Origin: Bacteroidales bacterium
Lineage (GTDB): Bacteria; Bacteroidota; Bacteroidia; Bacteroidales; UBA932
DNA: 39,442 nt
Direction: 5' to 3'
Assembly: GCA_016281435.1 (NCBI GenBank)
Contig: JAEEIQ010000011.1
Coordinates: 1-39,442, forward strand
Part shown: positions 18,403-26,858 of the stretch, one piece after another
Numbering within the stretch: position 1 is the stretch's first letter
Layout of the letters: each line of letters opens with the position of its first letter
Notes under the pieces: model-generated
The model's database searches: none
Told to the model about the DNA's origin: nothing
Seen by the model: the letters and a program-made list of their open reading frames with translations, nothing else
Translations under genes and position numbers: made by a program

Positions 18403-18417
18403 CATAAAACATATGCA
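18401..18417. repeat. Inverted repeat at the arginine operon start site
   Basis: TGCATA (18401-18406) and TATGCA (18412-18417) form a perfect 6-base inverted repeat around AAACA. It overlaps the end of the -7 box, the expected transcription start and an alternative ATG at 18413. It shares the TGCATA half-site with the upstream ARG-box candidate but has wider spacing, so it is either a second ArgR site or an independent dyad. Confidence 0.5.
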
Positions 18418-18421
18418 CGAT

Positions 18422-19414
18422 ATGAAGAAGAATGACCGTAAAAGTGTCATAGCCAAGATAATAGGGGGCTCGCGCATCCATACGCAGGAAGAGCTCATCT
18501 CCGAACTTGGCAAGAAAGGCATAAGCGCCACCCAGGCCACGCTCTCGCGCGACATAAAGGAAATCGGTGCCGTCAAGGTATCCTCCGGCGACGGCGAGCA
18601 GTACTACATCATCCCGTCTGAAAGCACAAAGAGCAGAAACAGCTTCAATATCAACAAGATCGAAGTCTCGGGGCAACTATGCGTGCTGCATTCCCTTCCC
18701 GGATTCGCTCCCGCTATCGCCGCCCGTCTGGATGCGGCCGCCGTACACGGCGTCATGGGGACCATAGCCGGCGACGACACGGTCCTGGCCATGCTGAAAA
18801 AAGACAGCGACCCCGTCGAGATAGAAAATTCCATACGCGAGCTCTTCAACATCGCAAGGATAACCGTCCGGATCGCGGAAGAGGCCGACGTGCGCTACGC
18901 CCGCGACATCTGCGAGGAAATCTACATCTCCTCGCAGGAAAGACGCACCGGAATAGCCAACCGCACCCCCGAGTACATCAGTTCGAAGATCCTTGCCGGG
19001 AAAGCCGTGATAGCCCTGGACTCCGAAGGCGAATTCGCCGGCTTCTCCTATATCGAATCCTGGGGCGGAAAGAGCTTCGTAGCCACTTCGGGCCTTATCG
19101 TCGCGCACCGCTACCGCGGCATGGGCATAGCCAAACGAATCAAGGAACAGACCTTCCTGCTGGCCCGCCGCCTCTTCCCCGAGGCGAAGATATTCTCGAT
19201 AACGACCGGAGCGGCCGTGATGAAGATGAATTACGAGCTCGGCTTCCGTCCAGTCCCCTACTCCGAACTCACCAGCGATCCCGAGTTCTGGAAAGGCTGT
19301 GAAGGATGCCGCCACTTCGACATCCTGAAGAGCCACGATTACAAGATGTGCATATGCACCGGGCTCCTGTACGACCCGAAGGAACACCTTTCAATTCATT
19401 TCTTAGACGAATAA
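18422..19414 (+). CDS. argR: Arginine repressor fused to a GNAT acyltransferase (probable acylglutamate synthase)
   Basis: Numbering is from the ATG at 18422 (330 residues). Residues 1-65 are the ArgR winged helix, with ATQATLSRDIKEIGAVK at 36-52. Residues of about 80-148 are the arginine-binding and oligomerisation domain, with the ligand motif GTIAGDDTVLAML at 113-125. No stop or frameshift separates this from a second domain (about 149-330) with GNAT features: GLIVAHRYRGMGIAKRI, where RGMGIA at 232-237 is the acetyl-CoA loop, and a cysteine-containing tail. ArgR alone is about 150 residues. From memory, Bacteroides carry argR and a separate GNAT gene beside argG, and that GNAT was shown by fitness data to make the acylated glutamate of the first step. 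The fusion would put the repressor and first enzyme in one chain, with arginine sensed by the ArgR half (inference). Confidence 0.88.
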   Translation: MKKNDRKSVIAKIIGGSRIHTQEELISELGKKGISATQATLSRDIKEIGAVKVSSGDGEQYYIIPSESTKSRNSFNINKIEVSGQLCVLHSLPGFAPAIAARLDAAAVHGVMGTIAGDDTVLAMLKKDSDPVEIENSIRELFNIARITVRIAEEADVRYARDICEEIYISSQERRTGIANRTPEYISSKILAGKAVIALDSEGEFAGFSYIESWGGKSFVATSGLIVAHRYRGMGIAKRIKEQTFLLARRLFPEAKIFSITTGAAVMKMNYELGFRPVPYSELTSDPEFWKGCEGCRHFDILKSHDYKMCICTGLLYDPKEHLSIHFLDE

Positions 19415-19417
19415 AAC

Positions 19418-20623
19418 ATGGCAAAGAAAAAAGTTGTCGTCGCGTTCAGCGGCGGTCTCGACACCTCATATACAGTAATGTATCTCGCGCGCGAGATGGG
19501 CTATGAAGTCCATGCCGCATGCGCAAATACGGGCGGCTTCAGCCCCGAACAGCTGAAAACCAACGAAGAGAACGCCTACAAACTGGGTGCGGCGAAGTAC
19601 GTCACCCTTGACGTGACGCAAGAGTACTACGAGAAGAGCCTGAAATACATGATATACGGGAATGTACTCCGCAACGGGACCTACCCGATATCGGTATCTT
19701 CAGAGCGCATATTCCAGGGCATTGCGATAGCGCGCTACGCCAAGGAAATCGGCGCTTCCGCAATCGCGCACGGCTCCACCGGGGCCGGCAACGACCAGGT
19801 ACGTTTCGACATGACCTTCCTCGTAATGTGCCCTGAGATGGAGATCATCACCCTGACCCGCGACCGCAACCTTTCCCGCAAGGAAGAGGTGGACTACCTC
19901 AACGCGCACGGCTTCAATGCCGATTTCGCGAAGCTCAAGTACTCCTACAATGTCGGAATCTGGGGCACGTCCATCTGCGGGGGCGAGATACTCGACTCGA
20001 AGCAGGGACTGCCCGAGAGCGCATATCTCAAGCAGGTCAGCAAGACCGGCAGCGAGATCCTCTCCATCGGTTTCGACAAGGGCGCAATCTGCTCCGTGAA
20101 CGGCAAGTCATATAAAGACAAGATCGAGGCCATCAAGGCCGTGGAAGAGATAGGCGCAGCATACGGCATAGGACGCGACATGCACGTCGGTGACACCATA
20201 GTCGGCATCAAGGGCCGCGTCGGTTTCGAGGCGGCCGCCCCCATGCTCATAATCGGAGCGCACAAGTTCCTCGAAAAATTCACCCTCTCGAAGTGGCAGC
20301 AGTACTGGAAGGACCAGGTCGCGAACTGGTACGGCATGTTCCTGCACGAGAGCCAGTACCTCGAGCCTGTCATGCGGGACATCGAGGCCATGCTCGAGAG
20401 CAGCCAGCGCAACGTCACCGGTACGGTCACCCTCGAACTGAGGCCCTACGGCTTCTCCACAGTGGGAGTAGACTCCCCTGACGACCTCGTAAAGAACAAG
20501 CTCGGGGAATACGGCGAAGGCGCGAAAGGCTGGACTTCCGACGAGGCAAAGGGCTTCATCAAGCTCCTCTCGACGCCCCTTCGGGCCTACTACCTCAACC
20601 ACCCTGACGAAATGGACATATGA
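19418..20623 (+). CDS. argG: Argininosuccinate synthase
   Basis: ArgG joins citrulline and aspartate with ATP to give argininosuccinate, the seventh step to arginine. The 401-residue length is normal. The PP-loop SGGLDTS is at 11-17, HGSTGAGNDQVRFD marks the citrulline/aspartate site, and SICGGEILDSKQG is a conserved later segment. The gene begins 3 bases after the argR fusion and its stop overlaps argC by 4 bases, placing it firmly in the operon. Confidence 0.97.
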   Translation: MAKKKVVVAFSGGLDTSYTVMYLAREMGYEVHAACANTGGFSPEQLKTNEENAYKLGAAKYVTLDVTQEYYEKSLKYMIYGNVLRNGTYPISVSSERIFQGIAIARYAKEIGASAIAHGSTGAGNDQVRFDMTFLVMCPEMEIITLTRDRNLSRKEEVDYLNAHGFNADFAKLKYSYNVGIWGTSICGGEILDSKQGLPESAYLKQVSKTGSEILSIGFDKGAICSVNGKSYKDKIEAIKAVEEIGAAYGIGRDMHVGDTIVGIKGRVGFEAAAPMLIIGAHKFLEKFTLSKWQQYWKDQVANWYGMFLHESQYLEPVMRDIEAMLESSQRNVTGTVTLELRPYGFSTVGVDSPDDLVKNKLGEYGEGAKGWTSDEAKGFIKLLSTPLRAYYLNHPDEMDI

Positions 20624-21582
20624 TAAAGGTCGGAATCATAGGAGGAGCGGGGTACACCGCCGGCGAACTCATACGGCTTCTGCTGAACCACCCTTCGGCG
20701 GAAATCGGTTTCGTACACTCTGAAAGCAGCGCAGGAAAACCTCTGTACGAGGTCCACGAGGGGCTGCTGGGTGATACGGAAATGCGCTTCAGCGACAGCT
20801 TCGACCTTTCGTCAGTGGATGTGCTGTTCCTCTGCGGAGCGCACGGGAAGAGCGCTGCTTTCTGGGAAGAGAATCCTATGCCCGCCGGACTGAAGGTCAT
20901 CGACCTGGCGCAGGACTACCGCGATGAAAGCGAAGGCTATGTCTATGGTCTTCCGGAATGGCAGCGGGAGAAAATCTGCGGGGCCTCGAAAATCGCCAAC
21001 CCCGGATGCTTCGCCACCGCCATCCAGTTGTCGCTGCTGCCCCTCGCCGCGGCGGGGCTGCTTAAGGGCGAGATAAACGTCACGGCCATAACCGGTTCGA
21101 CCGGCGCGGGCGTAAAACCCGGCGCGACCACGCATTTCAGCTGGCGCAGCGGCAACATCTCCGCATACAAGGTGTTCGAACATCAGCATCTGAAGGAAAT
21201 CTGCCGCAACCTAGCCTTGCTGCAGGGCAGCGGGCTGCCGCAAGTCAACTTCGTGCCCATACGCGGAGATTTCCCCCGCGGGATATTCGCCGCGGTCCAT
21301 ACTGACTGCGGACTCGACGAGGACGCCATTGCTCAACTTTACAAAGACTACTACTCCTATGCGGCCTTCACCTTCGTCAGCGACTCACCCGTCGACCTCA
21401 AGCAGGCCGTGAACACCAACAAATGCGTACTGCATGTCGAAAAGCACGCCGGCAAGGCCATAATAACCACGGTCATAGACAACCTTCTCAAAGGCGCCAG
21501 CGGACAGGCGGTGCAGAACATGAACCTCATTTCCGGACTCCCCGAGACCGAAGGACTCAAACTGAAAGCATCGGCATTCTGA
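20620..21582 (+). CDS. argC: N-acylglutamyl-phosphate reductase
   Basis: ArgC reduces N-acetyl (or N-succinyl) glutamyl phosphate to the semialdehyde with NADPH. The 320-residue protein has the Rossmann motif GGAGYT at 8-13 and the active-site cysteine Cys130 in ANPGCFATA. TGSTGAGVKPG and the FEHQHLKEI segment follow as in the family. It overlaps argG by 4 bases. Whether the acyl group is acetyl or succinyl cannot be read from this gene. Confidence 0.96.
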   Translation: MIKVGIIGGAGYTAGELIRLLLNHPSAEIGFVHSESSAGKPLYEVHEGLLGDTEMRFSDSFDLSSVDVLFLCGAHGKSAAFWEENPMPAGLKVIDLAQDYRDESEGYVYGLPEWQREKICGASKIANPGCFATAIQLSLLPLAAAGLLKGEINVTAITGSTGAGVKPGATTHFSWRSGNISAYKVFEHQHLKEICRNLALLQGSGLPQVNFVPIRGDFPRGIFAAVHTDCGLDEDAIAQLYKDYYSYAAFTFVSDSPVDLKQAVNTNKCVLHVEKHAGKAIITTVIDNLLKGASGQAVQNMNLISGLPETEGLKLKASAF

Positions 21583-21583
21583 T

Positions 21584-22705
21584 ATGGAACTATTCGACGT
21601 ATATTCACTCTTCGACGTAACCCCCGTCAGGGCCCTCGGCTGCAAGGTCTGGGACGACAAGGGGCAGGAGTATCTCGACCTTTACGGCGGCCATGCGGTC
21701 ATCTCCGTAGGTCACAGCCATCCACGCTACGTGCAGGCCCTCAGGGACCAGCTGGACAAGATAGGATTCTATTCAAACAGCGTCCGCAACCCGCTGCAGG
21801 AAGAGCTTGCGCACAAGCTGGGCCGCGCTTCCGGCTACGAAGACTACAGCCTCTTTCTCGACAACTCCGGGGCGGAGTCGAACGAGAACGCCATGAAGCT
21901 GGCCTCCTTCCACACCGGCAAGGATCGCGTCATCGCGTTCCGCAAGAGTTTCCACGGCCGCACATCGGGAGCGGTGGCAGTGACGGACAACCCCGCGATA
22001 GTCTCCCCTTTCAACGCGAACCATAAAGTAAGCTTCTGCGACCTGAACGATGCCGGGGCTGTCGAGGCCGAACTGCGCAAGGGCGGCGTCGCCGGCGTAA
22101 TAGTCGAAGGCATCCAGGGTTGCGGCGGCATAAACATGCCCACGGCCGGGTTCATGCAGGATCTTGAACGCCTGTGCCGTCAGTACGGCGCGATCCTGAT
22201 CCTGGACGAGGTCCAGAGCGGATACGGTCGCAGCGGAAAGTTTTTCGCGCACCAGTGGTACGGAATCCGCCCCGGCATCATCACCATGGGCAAGGGCATA
22301 GCCAACGGCTTCCCCTGCGGAGGCATCCTGATTTCCCCCGAGTTCAAGGCCGTCAAGGGCATGCTCGGCACCACTTTCGGCGGAAACTACCTGGCCATGG
22401 CCGCGGCAAATGCGGTCCTGGATATAATCGAAGACGAGAAACTGGTGGAGAACGCGTTCAAGGTCGGGGAATACCTCAAGGACGCCATCCCCGCTTCGCC
22501 CCGCATCAAGGATGTTCGCGGACGCGGTCTCATGATAGGGATAGAATTCAACGAAGAAGTCGCCCCCCTGCGCAAGCAGCTTCTCTTCGAAAAGCACATC
22601 TTCACCGGCGTAGCCGGCAAGAACATGGTCCGCCTTCTCGCCCCGCTATGCCTGAAGAAGGAAGAGGCCGGCGTCTTCGTCAAAGCATTGGAGGAACTGC
22701 TATGA
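21584..22705 (+). CDS. argD: N-acylornithine aminotransferase
   Basis: ArgD is a class III PLP aminotransferase converting the acylglutamate semialdehyde to acylornithine with glutamate as amino donor. The 373-residue protein has NSGAESNENAMKLA (substrate and cofactor site), LILDEVQSGYGRSG (205-218) and the PLP lysine Lys237 in TMGKGIANG. It begins one base after the argC stop and overlaps the transcarbamylase gene by 4 bases. Confidence 0.95.
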   Translation: MELFDVYSLFDVTPVRALGCKVWDDKGQEYLDLYGGHAVISVGHSHPRYVQALRDQLDKIGFYSNSVRNPLQEELAHKLGRASGYEDYSLFLDNSGAESNENAMKLASFHTGKDRVIAFRKSFHGRTSGAVAVTDNPAIVSPFNANHKVSFCDLNDAGAVEAELRKGGVAGVIVEGIQGCGGINMPTAGFMQDLERLCRQYGAILILDEVQSGYGRSGKFFAHQWYGIRPGIITMGKGIANGFPCGGILISPEFKAVKGMLGTTFGGNYLAMAAANAVLDIIEDEKLVENAFKVGEYLKDAIPASPRIKDVRGRGLMIGIEFNEEVAPLRKQLLFEKHIFTGVAGKNMVRLLAPLCLKKEEAGVFVKALEELL

Positions 22706-23664
22706 AGTCATTTTTCCACGCAAAGGACATAGGCGACCTTAAGGCCGCGCTCAAGGAAGCCATGGAAGTCAAGCGGACCCCGTTCGCCTGGCAGGAACTG
22801 GGACGCAACAAGACCATCATGCTGGTCTTTTTCAACAGCAGCCTCCGTACGCGACTGAGCAGCCAGAAAGCGGCCCTCAACCTCGGGATGAACCCCATCG
22901 TCCTGAACGTAGGGGCCGACAGCTGGAAGCTCGAGACCGAACTCGGAGTCGTCATGGACGGCGACAAAAGCGAGCACCTGCGCGAGGCCATACCGGTGAT
23001 GGGCAGTTACTGCGACATCATAGGCGTCCGCTCGTTCGCAGGGTTGACGGACCGGGAGTACGACTACGCCGAAACAGTCCTGAAGCAGTTCGTCGAATAT
23101 AGCGGCAGGCCTGTCATAAGCCTTGAATCGGCCACCGTGCACCCTTGCCAGGCATTCGCCGACCTCATCACGATCGAGGAGCACAAAAGAAAGCCCCGTC
23201 CCAAAGTCGTACTGAGCTGGGCACCGCATCCCAGGAGCCTTCCGCAAGCCGTTCCCAATTCCTTTGCGGAATGGACGGTCGCAGCCGGGTACGACGTCGT
23301 GATTACGCACCCGGAGGGGTATGAGCTCGATCCCGCCTTCACCGCCGGAGCTAAGATCGAATACGACCAGATGAAGGCCCTCGAAGGCGCCGACTTCGTC
23401 TATGCGAAGAACTGGAGCTGCCCCGGAGTGACCAATCCGGCCGACTACGGCAAGATCCTGAGCAAGGACATGGGATGGACCATAGACGCCGCCCACATGG
23501 CCGTGACGGACAACGCTTTCTTCATGCACTGCCTGCCGGTCAGGCGCAACATGATAGTGTCGGACGAAGTTATCGACTCTCCGGCCAGCCTTGTGATTCC
23601 GGAGGCGGCAAACCGCGTCTTCTCCGTCCAGACGGTAATGAAACGCATGCTGGAAAGCCTATGA
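22702..23664 (+). CDS. argF': N-succinylornithine (or N-acetylornithine) carbamoyltransferase
   Basis: The enzyme transfers a carbamoyl group to acylornithine, giving acylcitrulline. The 320-residue protein has the carbamoyl-phosphate motif SLRTR at 47-51, HPCQ at 147-150 and HCLPVRR at 276-282. It aligns without gaps over the N-terminal part with the Bacteroides fragilis succinylornithine enzyme as I remember it. The residue known to decide acetyl versus succinyl specificity is Pro90 in B. fragilis and the equivalent Glu92 in Xanthomonas; here it is Ser90 (codon 22969-22971) in MDGDKSEHL. Published mutagenesis, as recalled, found that Glu to Ser converts the acetyl enzyme into a succinyl enzyme, so N-succinylornithine is the likelier substrate. 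The reading frame is open far upstream, but the ATG overlapping the argD stop is the natural start. Confidence 0.93.
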   Translation: MKSFFHAKDIGDLKAALKEAMEVKRTPFAWQELGRNKTIMLVFFNSSLRTRLSSQKAALNLGMNPIVLNVGADSWKLETELGVVMDGDKSEHLREAIPVMGSYCDIIGVRSFAGLTDREYDYAETVLKQFVEYSGRPVISLESATVHPCQAFADLITIEEHKRKPRPKVVLSWAPHPRSLPQAVPNSFAEWTVAAGYDVVITHPEGYELDPAFTAGAKIEYDQMKALEGADFVYAKNWSCPGVTNPADYGKILSKDMGWTIDAAHMAVTDNAFFMHCLPVRRNMIVSDEVIDSPASLVIPEAANRVFSVQTVMKRMLESL

Positions 23665-24440
23665 TAAAGGTCATAAAGATAGGTGGCAACGTTCTCGACG
23701 ACGAAGCGGTCCTGAAAGGGTTCTGCCGGGATTTCGCGTCGCTGACCGGGCCGAAGGTGCTGGTCCACGGCGGCGGGAAGCTGGCGAGCCAGCTTCAGTC
23801 TGCCCTCGGGCAGACGCCCCTCAAGATTGAGGGCCGCCGCGTCACTGACGCCGATACGCTCAAGGTCGTTACGATGACCTACGCCGGATGGTGCAACAAG
23901 CAGATAGTCGCCCTCCTGCAGGCAGAAGGCTGCAATGCCATCGGCCTTGCCGGCTGCGACGCAAGCGTCGTGACTGCCGAAAAAAGGCCGCCCAGGACAC
24001 TGTCGGACGGCGTGACCAAGGTAGATTACGGATTCGTCGGGGATGTCACGCCGGACAGCGTCAACGTCCCATTCCTTGAGATGCTGCTCGAAAACGGCAT
24101 CACTCCGGTTCTCTGCGCAATCAATCACGACGGCCGCGGCCAGCTCCTGAACACCAACGCGGACACGGTGGCCGCAAGCGTCGCCGCAGCCCTGAAAGCT
24201 TATCTTGTATGCTGCTTCGAGCTGGACGGCGTACTGATGGACAAGGACGACCCTTCGAGCATCATCCCTTCGATGGACTCCCGGATGTTCGCCACCCTGA
24301 AGGCGGAAGGCCGCGTGGACGGGGGCATGCTTCCGAAACTCGACAACTGTTTCCTGGCACTCCGGCAGGGAGCCTCCGGAGCGATGATAAAAAACGTTTC
24401 CCGTCTTAAGGACGGCCTTGGAACCGGCATAATCTTATGA
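23661..24440 (+). CDS. argB: N-acylglutamate kinase
   Basis: ArgB phosphorylates N-acetyl (or N-succinyl) glutamate, the second step. The 259-residue amino acid kinase has the ATP loop KIGGN at 6-10, HGGGK at 36-40, a late GRVDGGMLPKLDNC segment binding nucleotide, and a normal length. It lacks the N-terminal helix found in arginine-inhibited hexameric forms, so feedback control is probably elsewhere, perhaps in the ArgR-GNAT fusion (inference). It overlaps both neighbours by 4 bases. Confidence 0.95.
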   Translation: MIKVIKIGGNVLDDEAVLKGFCRDFASLTGPKVLVHGGGKLASQLQSALGQTPLKIEGRRVTDADTLKVVTMTYAGWCNKQIVALLQAEGCNAIGLAGCDASVVTAEKRPPRTLSDGVTKVDYGFVGDVTPDSVNVPFLEMLLENGITPVLCAINHDGRGQLLNTNADTVAASVAAALKAYLVCCFELDGVLMDKDDPSSIIPSMDSRMFATLKAEGRVDGGMLPKLDNCFLALRQGASGAMIKNVSRLKDGLGTGIIL

Positions 24441-25510
24441 CTTATCTAGACGAAGCCATAGAACTGCTGCGGCAGATGGTGCGCACCCCTTCCCCCACCT
24501 TTGAAGAGGGAAAGGTGACCGGACTCATCAGCAGCACCCTCGACAGCTGGGGCGTCAGTCACGACGTCCTGAACGGCAACATCATAGCCCTCTGCGAAGG
24601 CTTCGACGACGGCAAACCGACCCTCGCCCTCGACGCCCATATCGACACGGTCCCCCCTTGCGGAGGCTACACCTTCGACCCTTTCGACCCGGGCGACGAC
24701 CCTTCGATAGTACGCGGGCTCGGATCGAATGACGACGGCGGATCGGTGGTATCGATGACAGCAGCATTCAGGGCACTGCGCACGGAAAGGCTCCCCTTCA
24801 ACCTGGCCTTGTGCCTTAGCCGCGAAGAGGAAAGGGCCGGTTCGAACGGAGCCGCATGGATTTACGGCCCTGACGGCCCCTTCGCCGGAAAGGACCTCCG
24901 CTGGGTGATAATCGGCGAGCCCACCGGGATGCGCGCAGCCACAAGCGAAAGGGGCCTGCTGGTCCTGGACGCAGAAGCCGCCGGAGTCAGCGGGCACGCC
25001 GCCCGTAACGAAGGTGTAAATGCCCTCTACATAGCCCTGGACGATATCGAGGCCCTGCGGCAGCACAGATTCGGCCGGGTTTCCCCTACCATGGGGGAAG
25101 TCCGCCTTAACGTCACGCAGATCGAGGCGGGAAGCGCCCACAACGTGATTCCGGACCGCTGCCGCTTCGTAGTGGACATACGCCCTACGGACGTTTACGC
25201 CAACGAGGAAATCCTCTCCGAACTGCAGGCGCTCTGCCGCAGCACGCTGAAACCAAGGAGCCTGCACAACAGGGCTTCCGCGACGCCCGCAGGCTCGCCC
25301 CTTCTTGCCGCCGCGGCTGCACTGGGCGTCGGGACCTTCTCCTCCCCCACGACCAGCAACTGGATACGGACCGGACGCGACTCCATAAAGATGGGCCCGG
25401 GCGATTCCGCCCGCTCGCACCATGCTGACGAATACATACTGACAAGCGAAATAGCCGGCGCGATCGAAGGATACAAGGCCTTCATCACGAAGCTGGCAGA
25501 ACTCGTATAA
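24437..25510 (+). CDS. argE: M20 deacylase, N-acylcitrulline (ArgE-type) deacylase
   Basis: This zinc-dependent M20 peptidase family member removes the acyl group. Next to an acylornithine transcarbamylase the substrate should be acetyl- or succinylcitrulline rather than acetylornithine. The 357-residue protein has metal ligands His68 and Asp70 (DAHIDTV), Asp99 or Asp100 (GLGSNDDGG), the catalytic pair Glu130-Glu131 (SREEERAG) and a final histidine in SHHADEYI. DapE-type succinyl-diaminopimelate desuccinylase is the main alternative by fold; operon context favours the arginine role. It overlaps argB by 4 bases. Confidence 0.9.
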   Translation: MTYLDEAIELLRQMVRTPSPTFEEGKVTGLISSTLDSWGVSHDVLNGNIIALCEGFDDGKPTLALDAHIDTVPPCGGYTFDPFDPGDDPSIVRGLGSNDDGGSVVSMTAAFRALRTERLPFNLALCLSREEERAGSNGAAWIYGPDGPFAGKDLRWVIIGEPTGMRAATSERGLLVLDAEAAGVSGHAARNEGVNALYIALDDIEALRQHRFGRVSPTMGEVRLNVTQIEAGSAHNVIPDRCRFVVDIRPTDVYANEEILSELQALCRSTLKPRSLHNRASATPAGSPLLAAAAALGVGTFSSPTTSNWIRTGRDSIKMGPGDSARSHHADEYILTSEIAGAIEGYKAFITKLAELV

Positions 25511-25513
25511 ACT

Positions 25514-26830
25514 ATGGCAACTCTCTGGAATAAAGGCAAAAGCGCAACTGAAAAGGTAGAAGCATTCACGGTCGGAAACGACCGCGTACTCGACATGGCC
25601 CTAGCCCGCTACGACGTGCTGGGATCGATGGCCCACGTACGGATGCTGGGATCGATCGGCCTTCTCGAAAAGGAAGAAGTTGAAATCCTGATCCCTGCCC
25701 TGGAAGAAATCGGCAAGGAGATAGAAGAAGGCTCCTTCCGCCTCGAAGACGATGTCGAGGACATCCACTCACAGGTGGAACTGCTCCTGACCCGGCGCCT
25801 TGGCGACGTCGGAAAGAAAATACACTCCGGGCGCTCGCGCAACGACCAGGTGCTGGTGGACATCAAACTGTTCCTGAAGGACCAGATCCTGAAGGTCCGC
25901 GACGAAGTACTGGAGCTTTTCTCGCTCCTGCAGGAGCTGAGCGAGAAGCACAAGGATGTGCTGCTCCCGGGCTATACGCATGCCCAGATCGCGATGCCGT
26001 CGTCATTCGGGCTCTGGTTCGGAGCCTACGCTGAGGCCCTCGTCAGCGACATGCACATGCTGCACGCAGCCTTCAAGGTCGCCGACTCGAACCCGCTGGG
26101 ATCCGCCGCAGGATACGGGAATTCCTTCCCCCTGGACAGGGAGATGACCACCCGCCTGCTGGGCTTCTCCTGCCCGGACTGGAACAGCGTCGCCGCCCAG
26201 CTCAGCCGCGGCAAAGCCGAAAGGTGCACTGCCTCCGCGATAGGTTCCGTAGCGCTGACACTCAACAAGTTCGCATCCGACTGCTGTATGTACATGTGCC
26301 CGAACTTCGGATTCATACATTTCCCCGACGAGCTCACGACGGGCTCGAGCATAATGCCGCACAAGAAGAACCCGGACGTCTGGGAGATGGTGCGCGGAAA
26401 GTGCAACCGCATCCTGTCCGTCGAAAACGAGATCTCGCTGCTTTGCAGCAACATGCCGCACGGCTACCACAGGGACTACCAACTGCTGAAGGACATACTC
26501 TTCCCCGCCCTTGAACTGATGCACGACTGCATCTCGATGACCGCCTACATGCTGGAAAACATCGAGGTGAACGAAAGGATACTCGAAGACCCGCGCTACA
26601 AATACATGTTCACGGTCGAGGAGGTGAACCGCAGGACCCTCGCCGGAACCCCTTTCCGCGACGCTTACAAACAGGTCGGCATCGAAGTGAACGAAGGACG
26701 CTTCAGTTACGACGGCAAGGATCCGGCCACGCTGAAGCCCTCCGATCTCGGCCATACGCATGCCGGAAGCCTCGGCAAGCTTTGCACGGACAAGATCGCC
26801 GAAAAAATGAAAGAAGCTTCCCGCTGGTAA
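25514..26830 (+). CDS. argH: Argininosuccinate lyase
   Basis: ArgH cleaves argininosuccinate to arginine and fumarate, the last step. The 438-residue protein has SRNDQV (108-113), the GYTHAQ histidine (His156), and the fumarase-superfamily signature GSSIMPHKKNPD at 277-288 with the catalytic serine Ser279. It closes the arginine operon. Its last codons and stop form the left arm and loop of an intrinsic terminator. Confidence 0.96.
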   Translation: MATLWNKGKSATEKVEAFTVGNDRVLDMALARYDVLGSMAHVRMLGSIGLLEKEEVEILIPALEEIGKEIEEGSFRLEDDVEDIHSQVELLLTRRLGDVGKKIHSGRSRNDQVLVDIKLFLKDQILKVRDEVLELFSLLQELSEKHKDVLLPGYTHAQIAMPSSFGLWFGAYAEALVSDMHMLHAAFKVADSNPLGSAAGYGNSFPLDREMTTRLLGFSCPDWNSVAAQLSRGKAERCTASAIGSVALTLNKFASDCCMYMCPNFGFIHFPDELTTGSSIMPHKKNPDVWEMVRGKCNRILSVENEISLLCSNMPHGYHRDYQLLKDILFPALELMHDCISMTAYMLENIEVNERILEDPRYKYMFTVEEVNRRTLAGTPFRDAYKQVGIEVNEGRFSYDGKDPATLKPSDLGHTHAGSLGKLCTDKIAEKMKEASRW

Positions 26831-26845
26831 ACAGCGGGATTTTTC
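26819..26845 (+). terminator. Intrinsic terminator of the arginine operon
   Basis: TCCCGCTG at 26819-26826 pairs perfectly with CAGCGGGA at 26832-26839 across the loop GTAAA, and TTTTTC follows. The argH stop codon TAA (26828-26830) is in the loop, so a ribosome finishing argH would cover the left arm. The structure is close to ideal for Rho-independent termination. Confidence 0.8.
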
Positions 26846-26846
26846 T

Positions 26847-26854
26847 TATATTTG
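26847..26854 (+). promoter_or_regulatory. Possible -7 box before the alarmone synthetase gene
   Basis: TATATTTG matches TAnnTTTG exactly and lies directly behind the argH terminator, where a new promoter is expected. No TTTG is found at the -33 distance, because the terminator hairpin occupies it, and the box is only 4 bases before the ATG at 26859. The mRNA would be leaderless. Confidence 0.4.
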
Positions 26855-26858
26855 GAGG

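Noticed and set aside
18380..18421. Earlier start of the argR fusion at 18380
   Set aside because: It lies upstream of the -7 promoter box and adds residues not seen in ArgR; 18422 gives the normal N-terminus.
22174..22701. Upstream extension of the transcarbamylase frame into argD
   Set aside because: The extra 176 codons are a frame-shifted, Arg/His/Pro-rich reading of argD. The ATG at 22702 gives the family N-terminus and a 4-base overlap. The similar extension of argB upstream of 23661 is rejected for the same reason.
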